From positions 1-64,000 of the forward strand of contig NZ_SDWV01000008.1 in the NCBI RefSeq assembly GCF_004137345.1: a stretch of DNA of 64,000 bases. The letters run 5' to 3'. A model generated the notes under the pieces. That model saw only the letters and a list, made by a program, of their open reading frames with translations, made no database searches and had not been told where the DNA came from. The first letter of the stretch is position 1; each line of letters starts with the position of its first letter. This document shows, piece after piece, positions 8,470 to 16,289 of this stretch. The stretch is from Nocardioides zhouii. GTDB taxonomy: Bacteria > Actinomycetota > Actinomycetes > Propionibacteriales > Nocardioidaceae. The position numbers and the translations under genes were made by a program.

Positions 8470-9732
8470 ATGACGTCGCTCCTCACCCGTCCCGACACTG
8501 CCCGGACCGACGCTGCCCGCTCGCGGCCGCTCGTGCTGATCGCGACCCTCGGGGGTGTCGCGGCCGCCCTCGCCCCGCTCGTCGTGCTGCTCGCCGTGGG
8601 GGTGATCGGCTGGTTCGTCACCGACGCCGGCGTGCACGGCGCGCCCCGCGACGGCATGCGGATGGGCGCCCTCGCGTGGCTGGCGGGCCACGGGTCCGGC
8701 TTCACCGTGATGGGCGCACGCGTCACGATCGTGCCGCTGGGCGTGACCGCGATGACCGTGTGGTCGATGTGGCGGATCGGGCACCGGGTCGGCGACGCCG
8801 TCTCCGGGCACGGTCCCGACGCCGACCGGATCTCCGACGGCGAGCGCGACCTCACGGTGCCGATCGCGATCATGACGTTCTTCGCCGGGTACGCGGTGGT
8901 GGCCGTCGTGGTCGCCACACTCGCCGCCGGCACCTCGGTGGACCCGTCGGTGCCGCGCGTCCTGGCCTGGACCGTCGTGATGACGGCCCTCGTGGCGGCA
9001 CCCGCGATCGCGGTCGGGTCGGGTCGGGCCGCCATCTGGGCGACGTTCGTGCCGGTGACCGTCCGTGCCGGTGCTGCCGTCGCGGGAGCGGTGCTCGGCG
9101 CCCTGCTGGTCGTGTCGACCGTTGCGTTCCTGCTGACGCTGGCGCTGTCGCTGGACGACGCGGCGACGATGACCTCGAGCCTCCACCCGAGCCCGTCCGA
9201 GGCCGGCCTCTACGCCCTCGTCAACGCCGCCTTCGTCCCCAACGCGGCGCTCTTCACCGGTTCCTTCCTCCTCGGCCCCGGGTTCGCCGTCGGCGGCGCC
9301 ACGCTCGTCACGCCCGGCGCGGTCGTGCTCGGTCCGCTCCCCGTCGTCCCGATCATCGCCGCGCTGCCCGCGGTCGGCACGCCTGCCGCCTGGGTGGGCG
9401 GCCTGATGCTGCTGCCGCCGCTCGTCGCCGCGATCGCGGCCTACCGGACGCTCCGGACCCGGACGCTCGCCTGGGACCAGGTCGCCCTCGCCGGGTGCGG
9501 CGGTGGGCTCGTGGCCGGCTTCGGCTTCGCCGTCCTCGCCTCGCTGTCCGGCGGCGCCGCCGGACCGGGCCGGATGCGCTTCGTCGGTCCCTTCAGCCGC
9601 GACGTGCTCGTCCACGCGGTCACCGCGTGCGGCATCGGCGCCCTCCTCGGTGCCGCGGTGGTCGCCCTGCTCGTGTGGCGCGCGACCCGCGCCTGGGCGG
9701 ACGACGAGCCCGCCGAGTCCACCGAGGTCTGA
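8470..9732 (+). CDS. DUF6350 multi-spanning membrane protein, PerM-like
   Basis: The 420-aa protein is very hydrophobic, with roughly nine to ten membrane segments and short charged loops. It matches the DUF6350 family by its opening segment and by its place upstream of purN. In Mycobacterium tuberculosis the gene at this position (Rv0955, perM) encodes a membrane protein needed for persistence and linked to cell division; carrying that role over to this gene is inference. ATG at 8470 is chosen because the in-frame extension upstream is arginine-rich and lacks a hydrophobic start. The next gene begins two bases after the stop, so they are translationally coupled. Confidence 0.8.
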   Translation: MTSLLTRPDTARTDAARSRPLVLIATLGGVAAALAPLVVLLAVGVIGWFVTDAGVHGAPRDGMRMGALAWLAGHGSGFTVMGARVTIVPLGVTAMTVWSMWRIGHRVGDAVSGHGPDADRISDGERDLTVPIAIMTFFAGYAVVAVVVATLAAGTSVDPSVPRVLAWTVVMTALVAAPAIAVGSGRAAIWATFVPVTVRAGAAVAGAVLGALLVVSTVAFLLTLALSLDDAATMTSSLHPSPSEAGLYALVNAAFVPNAALFTGSFLLGPGFAVGGATLVTPGAVVLGPLPVVPIIAALPAVGTPAAWVGGLMLLPPLVAAIAAYRTLRTRTLAWDQVALAGCGGGLVAGFGFAVLASLSGGAAGPGRMRFVGPFSRDVLVHAVTACGIGALLGAAVVALLVWRATRAWADDEPAESTEV

Positions 9733-9734
9733 CC

Positions 9735-10901
9735 GTGGGCGGTGGTCACAGCCACGCCGAGCGGCCGTCGCTCGGTCCTGCCCCGCGCGGGATGCGGGTG
9801 CTCATCGCGCTGCTCGTCGGACCCCTGGTGCTCGCGACCGTCGTGGGCCTCGCGGTGCTCTGGCCCGACGGGGACCTGCAGGTCTCCGGGCTGGGGACCG
9901 ACGTCGAACGCGGGACGGCGAAGGTGCGGGACATCGGTCCCTGCCAGCAGGCGCGGGCCATCGACGGCTGCCAGGTGGCGGAGGTCGACCTGCTCTCCGG
10001 CGCCGGGGCGCCGGGCCAGGCCGTCGCGCTGCTGCCCTTCGGTCCGGGCGCCCCGGAGGTGGAGGTCGGCGACCGGATCATCGTGTCCTTCGCCGCGCAG
10101 GCGCCGCCGGGTGAGCAGTACGCCTTCCAAGACTTCGACCGCGGACCGCCGCTCCTCGTCCTGACCCTCTTCTTCGCCGTCGGCGTCCTGGCGCTGTCGC
10201 GCTGGCGGGGGATCGGGGCGCTCGCCAGCCTGGCGTACTCGCTGGTGCTGATCGCGGTGTTCACGCTCCCCGCGATCATCGAGGGGTCGTCGCCCCTCGC
10301 CGTGGCGGTGGTGACCGCCGCCGCGATCATGCTGGTCACGCTCTACCTCTCGCACGGCTTTGACGTGCGTACGACCGTGGCGATGCTGGGCACGCTCGTC
10401 TCGCTCGTGCTCATCGGGGTCCTCGGCCTGGTCTTCACGCGGGTCGGGCACTTCACCGGCCTCGTCGACGAGGGCAGCCAGTACATCTCCGGGATCGCTG
10501 GCCAGGTCGACCTCCGCGGGCTGCTGCTCGCCGGGCTCGTCATCGGCGCGCTCGGCGTGCTCGACGACGTCACCGTCACCCAGACGTGGGCGGTCTGGGA
10601 GCTCGCCGACCTGGACCCGGGGGCGACCACGCGCTCGCTCTTCGTCCGGGCGATGCGCATCGGCCGCTCGCACGCTGCCTCGACCGTCAACACGCTCGTC
10701 CTGGCGTACGTCGGGGCGACGCTGCCGCTGATGCTCGTCTTCTCGGCCCTCGAGCTGCCCTTCGGCATCGCGGTCAGCCAGGAGATCGTCGCCCAGGAGG
10801 TCGTGCGCGGGCTGGTCGGCGGCCTGGGCATCCTGGCCGCGGTGCCGGTCACGACGGCCATCGCGGCGCTCGTCGCGAGCCGGCTCGCTCGCCGCCCCTA
10901 G
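9735..10901 (+). CDS. YibE/F family membrane protein
   Basis: A 388-aa protein with an N-terminal membrane anchor (about residues 20-42), an outer beta-rich portion (about 45-130), then about seven membrane segments. The stretch GLVIGALGVLDDVTVTQTWAV is the YibE/F hallmark. The role of the family is not settled; transport has been suggested. The GTG start two bases after the DUF6350 stop implies coupling. It sits between the PerM-like gene and purN, a position not filled in the mycobacterial order. Its last codon lies in the -10 box of purN. Confidence 0.85.
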   Translation: MGGGHSHAERPSLGPAPRGMRVLIALLVGPLVLATVVGLAVLWPDGDLQVSGLGTDVERGTAKVRDIGPCQQARAIDGCQVAEVDLLSGAGAPGQAVALLPFGPGAPEVEVGDRIIVSFAAQAPPGEQYAFQDFDRGPPLLVLTLFFAVGVLALSRWRGIGALASLAYSLVLIAVFTLPAIIEGSSPLAVAVVTAAAIMLVTLYLSHGFDVRTTVAMLGTLVSLVLIGVLGLVFTRVGHFTGLVDEGSQYISGIAGQVDLRGLLLAGLVIGALGVLDDVTVTQTWAVWELADLDPGATTRSLFVRAMRIGRSHAASTVNTLVLAYVGATLPLMLVFSALELPFGIAVSQEIVAQEVVRGLVGGLGILAAVPVTTAIAALVASRLARRP

Positions 10902-10904
10902 ACT
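10899..10904 (+). promoter_or_regulatory. Candidate -10 box (TAGACT) for leaderless purN mRNA
   Basis: TAGACT is followed by seven bases and the GTG of purN. It overlaps the TAG stop of the upstream gene. Confidence 0.45.
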
Positions 10905-10911
10905 CCGGGGC

Positions 10912-11529
10912 GTGGACCGCACCGCTCGCCTCGTCGTCCTGGTGTCGGGCTCCGGCACCAACCTCCAGGCCCTGCTCGACGCCTGCGCCGACCCGACGTA
11001 CGGCGCCCGCGTGGTCGCTGTCGGCGCCGACCGCGAGGGGATCGAGGGCCTGGCGCGCGCCGAACGGGCGTGCGTCCCCACCTTCTCGCGGTCGGTGTCG
11101 GACTTCGAGACCCGTGAGGGCTGGGACTCCGCAATGGCGACGTTGGTCGAGCGGTTCGAGCCCGACCTCGTCGTGTCGGCCGGCTTCATGAAGCTGCTGT
11201 CGACCGACTTCCTCGGCCGCTTCCTCACCCTCAACACCCACCCGGCGCTGTGCCCGGCCTTCCCCGGGATGCACGGCCCGCGCGACGCGCTCGAGCACGG
11301 CGTCAAGGTCACCGGGGCGACCCTCTTCGTGGTCGACGCCGGAGTCGACACCGGCCCGATCGTCGCCCAGGTGCCGGTGGAGGTCGCCGAGGACGACGAC
11401 GTCGCCTCGCTCCACGAGCGGATCAAGACGGCCGAGCGCGCGATGCTCGTCGACGCGGTCGGGCGGATCGCGCGCGAGGGCATCACCGTCGAGGGTCGCC
11501 GGGTTCGCATCGGCGGTCGGGATCGCTAG
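10912..11529 (+). CDS. purN: Phosphoribosylglycinamide formyltransferase (GAR transformylase)
   Basis: Transfers a formyl group from 10-formyl-tetrahydrofolate to GAR, step three of purine synthesis. The 205-aa protein shows the phosphate-binding loop SGSGTNLQALLDA (residues 12-24) and the catalytic triad N108, H110 (LNTHPALCPAF) and D146 (DAGVDTGPI), equivalent to N106/H108/D144 of the E. coli enzyme. A TAGACT box seven bases before the GTG suggests a leaderless message, separate from the upstream membrane genes. purH follows after about 100 bp that hold a ZTP riboswitch. Confidence 0.96.
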   Translation: MDRTARLVVLVSGSGTNLQALLDACADPTYGARVVAVGADREGIEGLARAERACVPTFSRSVSDFETREGWDSAMATLVERFEPDLVVSAGFMKLLSTDFLGRFLTLNTHPALCPAFPGMHGPRDALEHGVKVTGATLFVVDAGVDTGPIVAQVPVEVAEDDDVASLHERIKTAERAMLVDAVGRIAREGITVEGRRVRIGGRDR

Positions 11530-11537
11530 TCTGCTGC

Positions 11538-11612
11538 CACACGACTGGCGCAGGTGGGCAACCACCAGGGAGTGACGCGCGGGAGCATCGAACGCCTGGG
11601 TGCCCCGACTCA
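11538..11612 (+). promoter_or_regulatory. ZTP (pfl-motif) riboswitch upstream of purH
   Basis: The purN-purH gap holds the conserved pfl blocks in order: ACTGGCG (11544-11550), GGGCAACCACCAGGGAGTG (11556-11574) and CGCCTGGG (11593-11600), with a variable linker between. This class binds ZTP/ZMP, the AICAR nucleotides that build up when 10-formyl-THF runs short, and switches on one-carbon and purine genes. Here it sits directly before purH, whose product consumes AICAR, with folD downstream. No classic terminator is visible between it and the GAGGAG ribosome binding site at 11623-11628, so control of translation is possible. Confidence 0.9.
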
Positions 11613-11632
11613 ATCACCATCCGAGGAGTCCC

Positions 11633-13213
11633 GTGTCCGACCTGCCCACCCCGATGCGCATCCCGATCCGCCGAGCCCTTGTCTCCGTCTACGACAAGGC
11701 CGGTCTCGACGACCTGGTCCGCGGCCTGCACGAGGCCGGCGTCGCGCTGGTCTCCACCGGCGGCTCGGCCGCGCTCATCGAGTCGCTCGGCCTGCCGGTG
11801 ACCAAGGTCGAGGACCTCACCGGCTTCCCCGAGTGCCTCGACGGTCGGGTCAAGACGCTGCACCCGCGCGTGCACGCCGGGATCCTCGCCGACCGCCGCC
11901 TCGAGTCCCACGTGGCTCAGCTCGAGGAGCTCGGCGTCGAGCCGTTCGACCTCGTCGTCAGCAACCTCTACCCCTTCACCCAGACCGTCACCTCGGGCGC
12001 CAGCCCCGACGAGTGCGTGGAGCAGATCGACATCGGCGGTCCGTCGATGGTGCGCGCCGCCGCCAAGAACCACCCCAGCGTCGCGATCGTCACCTCGCCC
12101 GCGACGTACGATGCCGTGCTCGCCGCGGTGGCCGCCGGCGGCTTCACGCTGGCCGAGCGCCAGCGCCTCGCCGCCGAGGCGTTCGTGCACACCGCGACGT
12201 ACGACGTGCACGTGGCGTCGTGGATGGGCAACGTGCTCACCGACACCAGCGAGGGCTCGGGCTTCCCGGCCTGGATGGGCGCGACGTGGAACAAGGAGGC
12301 GGTGCTGCGCTACGGCGAGAACCCCCACCAGGGCGCGGCGCTCTACTCCAACGGCTTCCTCCCCGAGGGCCCCGGCCTCGCCCAGGCGACGCAGCACCAC
12401 GGCAAGGAGATGTCCCACAACAACTACGTCGACGCCGACGCGGCCCGCCGGGCGGCGTACGACTTCGACGGGCCCGCCGTGGCGATCATCAAGCATGCGA
12501 ACCCGTGCGGCATCGCGGTCGGCGACGACGTGGCTGCCGCGCACCGCAAGGCCCACGAGTGCGACCCGGTCAGCGCCTTCGGAGGCGTCATCGCCACCAA
12601 CGTGCCGGTGTCCGTCGAGATGGCGCGGCAGGTCGCGGAGATCTTCACCGAGGTGATCGTGGCGCCGGGCTACGAGGACGGCGCGATCGAGGCGCTGCAG
12701 GCGAAGAAGAACATCCGTATCCTCGAGTGCCCGCCGCTCCACCGCGGCGGTGGCGAGATGCGCGCCATCTCCGGCGGCCTGCTGCTGCAGGCGCGCGACG
12801 TGATCTCCGCCGAGGGCGACGACCCCTCGGCCTGGACGCTCGCGACGGGCGAGGCCGCCTCGCCCGAGGTGCTCGCCGACCTCGCCTTCGCGTGGCGCGC
12901 GTGCCGGGCGGTCAAGTCCAACGCGATCCTGCTCGCCGCCGACGGTGCCTCCGTGGGCGTCGGCATGGGTCAGGTCAACCGCGTCGACTCCTGCCGGCTC
13001 GCGGTCGAGCGCGCGGGGGAGCGGGTCACCTCCGCCGTCGCCGCGTCCGACGCGTTCTTCCCGTTCGCCGACGGTCCGCAGATCCTCATCGACGCCGGCG
13101 TGCGTGCGATCGTCCAGCCCGGCGGGTCGGTGCGCGACCCGGAGGTCGTCGCCGCGTGCGAGGCCGCGGGCGTGACGATGTACCTGACCGGCACCCGCCA
13201 CTTCTTCCACTGA
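11633..13213 (+). CDS. purH: Bifunctional AICAR transformylase / IMP cyclohydrolase
   Basis: Performs the last two steps of IMP synthesis. The 526-aa protein has the N-terminal IMP cyclohydrolase (MGS-like) domain, with SVYDKAGL and [12 protein letters not shown], and the C-terminal AICAR formyltransferase domain with the catalytic lysine-histidine pair in [10 protein letters not shown]. It ends in the family-typical [11 protein letters not shown] 11633 is chosen because GAGGAG lies five bases before it; the in-frame extension from 11600 runs back into the riboswitch. The ZTP riboswitch should raise expression when formyl-folate is short. folD starts 17 bases after the stop. Confidence 0.96.
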   Translation: MSDLPTPMRIPIRRALVSVYDKAGLDDLVRGLHEAGVALVSTGGSAALIESLGLPVTKVEDLTGFPECLDGRVKTLHPRVHAGILADRRLESHVAQLEELGVEPFDLVVSNLYPFTQTVTSGASPDECVEQIDIGGPSMVRAAAKNHPSVAIVTSPATYDAVLAAVAAGGFTLAERQRLAAEAFVHTATYDVHVASWMGNVLTDTSEGSGFPAWMGATWNKEAVLRYGENPHQGAALYSNGFLPEGPGLAQATQHHGKEMSHNNYVDADAARRAAYDFDGPAVAIIKHANPCGIAVGDDVAAAHRKAHECDPVSAFGGVIATNVPVSVEMARQVAEIFTEVIVAPGYEDGAIEALQAKKNIRILECPPLHRGGGEMRAISGGLLLQARDVISAEGDDPSAWTLATGEAASPEVLADLAFAWRACRAVKSNAILLAADGASVGVGMGQVNRVDSCRLAVERAGERVTSAVAASDAFFPFADGPQILIDAGVRAIVQPGGSVRDPEVVAACEAAGVTMYLTGTRHFFH

Positions 13214-13217
13214 TCCC

Positions 13218-13223
13218 TAGGAT
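13218..13223 (+). promoter_or_regulatory. Candidate -10 box (TAGGAT) for leaderless folD mRNA
   Basis: TAGGAT, then seven bases, then GTG at 13231. An ATG at 13222 overlaps the box itself, which argues against that ATG as the start of this transcript. Confidence 0.45.
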
Positions 13224-13230
13224 GACCGAC

Positions 13231-14079
13231 GTGACGGCACAGACCCTGGACGGCGCAGCCACGCTGCGGACCATCAAGGCCGAGCTCGCCCAGCGCGTGG
13301 CCGTCCTCAAGGAGCAGGGAGTCGTGCCGGGTCTCGGCACGGTGCTGGTCGGCGACGACCCCGGCTCCCACTGGTACGTCGGCGCGAAGCACAAGGACTG
13401 CGCCGAGATCGGCATCACCTCGATCCGCCGCGACCTTCCCGCGACGGCGAGCCAGGCCGAGGTGGAGGCCGTCATCGACGAGCTCAACGCCGACGACGCG
13501 TGCACCGGCTTCCTCGTGCAGCAGCCGACCGGGCTCGACGAGTTCGCGCTGCTCTCGCGGGTCGACCCCGACAAGGACGTCGACGGGCTGCACCCGACCA
13601 ACCTCGGCAAGCTGGTGCTCGGGGAGTCCGGCCCGCTGCCCTGCACGCCAGTCGGTGCGATCGAGCTGCTGCGTCGCCACGACGTAGAGATCGCCGGAGC
13701 GGAGGTCGTCGTGGTCGGTCGCGGGCTCACCGTCGGCCGGCCCCTCGGGCTGCTGCTGACGCGCCGCTCGGAGAACGCCACCGTCACGCTGTGCCACACC
13801 GGCACGCGCGACCTCGCGGCCCACGTACGCAACGCCGACATCGTGGTCGCCGCCGCGGGCGTGCCCGGCATCATCACCGGCGACATCGTCAAGCCGGGCG
13901 CCGCCGTCCTCGACGTGGGCGTCTCGCGCGTCGACGGCAAGGTGACCGGCGACGTGCACGCGAGCGTCTGGGACGTCGCAGGCTGGGTCTCGCCCAACCC
14001 CAAGGGCGTCGGCCCGATGACCCGCGCGATGCTGCTCAGCAACATCGTCGAGATCGCCGAGAAGTCCGTCCGGGCGTGA
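13231..14079 (+). CDS. folD: Bifunctional methylene-THF dehydrogenase / methenyl-THF cyclohydrolase
   Basis: Interconverts 5,10-methylene-THF and 10-formyl-THF, the formyl donor used by PurN and PurH. From GTG 13231 the protein is 282 aa, beginning [12 protein letters not shown] like other FolD proteins. The catalytic YxxxK is in WYVGAKHK, the QQPTGLDE motif follows, and the Rossmann part has [17 protein letters not shown] and the closing [18 protein letters not shown] 13222 would add three residues but falls inside the TAGGAT box. Its position after purH links folate supply to purine synthesis. DUF3017 overlaps its stop by one base. Confidence 0.95.
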   Translation: MTAQTLDGAATLRTIKAELAQRVAVLKEQGVVPGLGTVLVGDDPGSHWYVGAKHKDCAEIGITSIRRDLPATASQAEVEAVIDELNADDACTGFLVQQPTGLDEFALLSRVDPDKDVDGLHPTNLGKLVLGESGPLPCTPVGAIELLRRHDVEIAGAEVVVVGRGLTVGRPLGLLLTRRSENATVTLCHTGTRDLAAHVRNADIVVAAAGVPGIITGDIVKPGAAVLDVGVSRVDGKVTGDVHASVWDVAGWVSPNPKGVGPMTRAMLLSNIVEIAEKSVRA

Positions 14080-14411
14080 TGGTCGAACCCGAGCAGGGGA
14101 CCCCCGACGGCGCTCCGGGCGAGCAGGAGCGGCGCTACCCCTCGACGATCGGCGGGATGTTCTACCTGCTCGTGCTGGCCACCGTGGCCGTCGCGATCAC
14201 GGTCGCCACGCTCGACGAGTGGCGCACCGGGATCCGGGTGATGGGCGGCGCGCTCGTCTTCGCTGCCCTGGTCCGTCTGGTCCTCCGCGCCCGCGACGCC
14301 GGCATGCTCGCCGTACGCCACAAGGTCCTGGACGCCCTCATCCTGCTCGTGCTGGGCGGGCTGCTGATCTTCCTCGCGGGCTCGATCCCGGACCAGCCCG
14401 GCGGCTTCTAG
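14079..14411 (+). CDS. DUF3017 small membrane protein
   Basis: A 110-aa protein of unknown function with a charged N-terminus and three hydrophobic helices (about residues 25-47, 52-68 and 84-103). DUF3017 genes follow folD in many actinobacteria (Rv3355c after folD in M. tuberculosis), and here the ATG overlaps the folD TGA, so the two are coupled. No catalytic residues stand out. The gene is followed by a long palindrome that probably terminates transcription. Confidence 0.8.
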   Translation: MVEPEQGTPDGAPGEQERRYPSTIGGMFYLLVLATVAVAITVATLDEWRTGIRVMGGALVFAALVRLVLRARDAGMLAVRHKVLDALILLVLGGLLIFLAGSIPDQPGGF

Positions 14412-14425
14412 GACCGTTCAACGCA

Positions 14426-14481
14426 CGAGCGGCGTGTGAGACAGGTTCCGCGGCTGCAGAACATGTCTCACACACCGCTCG
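14426..14481. terminator. Long palindrome between convergent genes; bidirectional terminator, P52-like geometry
   Basis: The left arm CGAGCGGCGTGTGAGACA pairs with TGTCTCACACACCGCTCG (one G-T wobble), with a further GTTC/GAAC pair inside. It lies 15 bp after the DUF3017 stop and 21 bp before the mdh stop on the other strand. From AGCGG to CCGCT it is exactly 52 nt, the same length and outer arms as the P52 palindromes, but its core is different. Confidence 0.65.
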
Positions 14482-14502
14482 AGAGTGCGTGAAGCAGATG
14501 GC

Positions 14503-15489
14503 TCAGATGAGGCCGAGCTCCGTGACGGCCTGGCGCTCGTCGGCCAGTTCGGCGGTCGAGGCGTCGATCCGGGCGCGGGAGAACTCGTCGATCTCGAGGC
14601 CCTCGACGATCGACCAGTCGCCACCGGAGGTGGTCACCGGGAACGAGGAGATGAGGCCCTCGGGCACGCCGTACTCGCCGCTGGACACGACGGCCATCGA
14701 GACCCAGTCGTCCTGCGCCGAGCCGAAGAGCCAGTCGTGCGCGGCGTCGATCGTCGCCGACGCGGCGGACGCGGCCGAGGAGGAGCCGCGGGCTTCGATG
14801 ATCGCGGCGCCGCGCTTGGCGACGGTCGGGATGAAGTCGTTCTCCAGCCAGGACTGGTCGCCGACGAGCTCAGCGGCGTTCTGGCCCGTGACCTCGGCGT
14901 GGAAGAGGTCGGGGTACTGGGTCGCCGAGTGGTTGCCCCAGATCGTCATCTTCTTGATGTCGGTGACGCTGGCGCCCGTCTTGGCCGCGAGCTGCGAGAT
15001 CGCGCGGTTGTGGTCGAGGCGGGTCAGCGCGGAGAACCGCTCGCGCGGGATGTCGGGCGCGTTGGTCATCGCGATGAGCGCGTTGGTGTTGGCCGGGTTG
15101 CCGGTGACACCGATGCGGACGTCGTCCGCGGCGACGGCGTTGAGGGCCTTGCCCTGCGCGGTGAAGATCGCGCCGTTGGCCGAGAGCAGGTCGCCGCGCT
15201 CCATGCCGGGGCCGCGCGGGCGCGCGCCGACGAGCAGGGCGAGGTTGACGCCGTCGAAGATCGTCTCGGCGTCCGAGCCGATCTCCACACCGGAGAGGAG
15301 CGGGAACGCGCAGTCGTCCAGCTCCATGACGACGCCCTCGAGCGTCTTGAGGGCCGGCTCGATCTCGAGCAGGCGCAGCTCGATCGGGCGGTCCGCGGCC
15401 AGCGCACCGCTGGCGAGGCGGAAGAGCAGGCTGTAGCCGATCTGGCCGGCGGCGCCGGTGACGGCCACCTTGAGGGGTTCGGAGGTCAC
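14503..15489 (-). CDS. mdh: Malate dehydrogenase (NAD)
   Basis: Oxidises malate to oxaloacetate in the TCA cycle. The 328-aa protein has the NAD loop [18 protein letters not shown] at residues 11-28, the substrate arginines in [15 protein letters not shown], and the catalytic Asp/His pair in LTRLDHNRA and [12 protein letters not shown]. This is the cytosolic-type actinobacterial enzyme of usual length (325-330 aa). It starts with GTG behind a good AGGAGAAG ribosome binding site. It is a single gene, convergent with the purH-folD group and separated by a long palindrome. Confidence 0.97.
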   Translation of the reverse strand: MTSEPLKVAVTGAAGQIGYSLLFRLASGALAADRPIELRLLEIEPALKTLEGVVMELDDCAFPLLSGVEIGSDAETIFDGVNLALLVGARPRGPGMERGDLLSANGAIFTAQGKALNAVAADDVRIGVTGNPANTNALIAMTNAPDIPRERFSALTRLDHNRAISQLAAKTGASVTDIKKMTIWGNHSATQYPDLFHAEVTGQNAAELVGDQSWLENDFIPTVAKRGAAIIEARGSSSAASAASATIDAAHDWLFGSAQDDWVSMAVVSSGEYGVPEGLISSFPVTTSGGDWSIVEGLEIDEFSRARIDASTAELADERQAVTELGLI

Positions 15490-15575
15490 GATTCTTCTCC
15501 TCGTACGGGGTGGTCTGTGGTGGTCTGGCTTGTCCCGCTGACGCTAGCAGCGCGGTTTCTCTGGTGTGCGGCTGG

Positions 15576-15581
15576 CATGCT
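15576..15581 (+). promoter_or_regulatory. Candidate -10 box (CATGCT) for the 15589 lipoprotein gene
   Basis: CATGCT is followed by seven bases and the ATG at 15589. An alternative ATG at 15577 falls inside the box. Confidence 0.35.
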
Positions 15582-15588
15582 GGCGCCC

Positions 15589-16260
15589 ATGTCCCGAGCC
15601 GTACGACGTCGCGCGGCCGGTCTGCTGGCTGCGTCGCTGCTCGTCTCGCTGACCGGGTGCGCCGGCCTCGGCCAGCCCGTGCCGTACGACTCCCCGGGGA
15701 TCAACGGGCTGGTGATCCCGACGCCGTCGCCCGACGCGAGCGACTTCGTGGCCGTCGTCGACAACCCGTGGCTGGCGCTGGAGCCCGGGACGAGCCGGAC
15801 GTACGACGTCACGGGCGCCGAGGGTGCCATCGAGACCGAGGTCCTCGCCGGGACCACCAAGGTCGCCGGGCTGACCGCGACAGCCCTACGCACGGTGACG
15901 GACATCGACGGCGCGACCTCGGACGAGACCCGGTTCTACGCCCAGGACGACGACGGCAACGTGTGGCTGGTGGGCATCGACTCCGACACCGGGCTCTCGT
16001 GGCGTGCCGGCGAGGACGGCGCCGAGGCCGGCCTCGCCATGCCGGCCGACCTCCGGCTCGGCGACGGCTGGCTGACCTACCGCGTCGCGAACCTGCTCGA
16101 GCCGAGCACGATGGTCGAGGACGTCTCGCGCGAGATGGTGCAGGTGCGGGAGACGGCCGGCGGCGAGGCCGACACCACGACGCGGGTGTACGAGTCGGGA
16201 GCCGGCCTGGTCAGCATCAAGGACGTCGACGCCGGGTGGCAGGCCGTGCTCGCCGAGTAG
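15589..16260 (+). CDS. Lipoprotein of unknown function
   Basis: The 223-aa protein has a twin-arginine-like basic start, a hydrophobic stretch, and the lipobox SLTGC near residue 21, so it is exported and lipid-anchored. The mature part is acidic and rich in predicted beta strands (TRTYDVTGAEGAIETEV, DETRFYAQDDDGNVWLVG, TRVYESGAGLVSIKDV). No catalytic motif was recognised. The FYAQDDDGNVW stretch suggests a beta-sheet fold, but this is only a resemblance. It is convergent with the aquaporin gene; their ends are 9 bp apart and share a hairpin. Confidence 0.75.
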   Translation: MSRAVRRRAAGLLAASLLVSLTGCAGLGQPVPYDSPGINGLVIPTPSPDASDFVAVVDNPWLALEPGTSRTYDVTGAEGAIETEVLAGTTKVAGLTATALRTVTDIDGATSDETRFYAQDDDGNVWLVGIDSDTGLSWRAGEDGAEAGLAMPADLRLGDGWLTYRVANLLEPSTMVEDVSREMVQVRETAGGEADTTTRVYESGAGLVSIKDVDAGWQAVLAE

Positions 16261-16289
16261 TCGGTCCGGTCAGGGCTGATCGGGCCGAC
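16260..16289. terminator. Hairpin across the two convergent gene ends
   Basis: GTCGGTCCGGTC (16260-16271) pairs with GATCGGGCCGAC (16278-16289), 12 pairs including two G-T wobbles, around a 6-nt loop. It covers the last base of the lipoprotein gene and the last codons of the aquaporin gene. Confidence 0.45.

Noticed and set aside
6472..9035. Longer start for the sigma-like fusion opposite the DUF6350 gene
   Set aside because: The extra N-terminus is antisense to a well supported gene and shows no domain.
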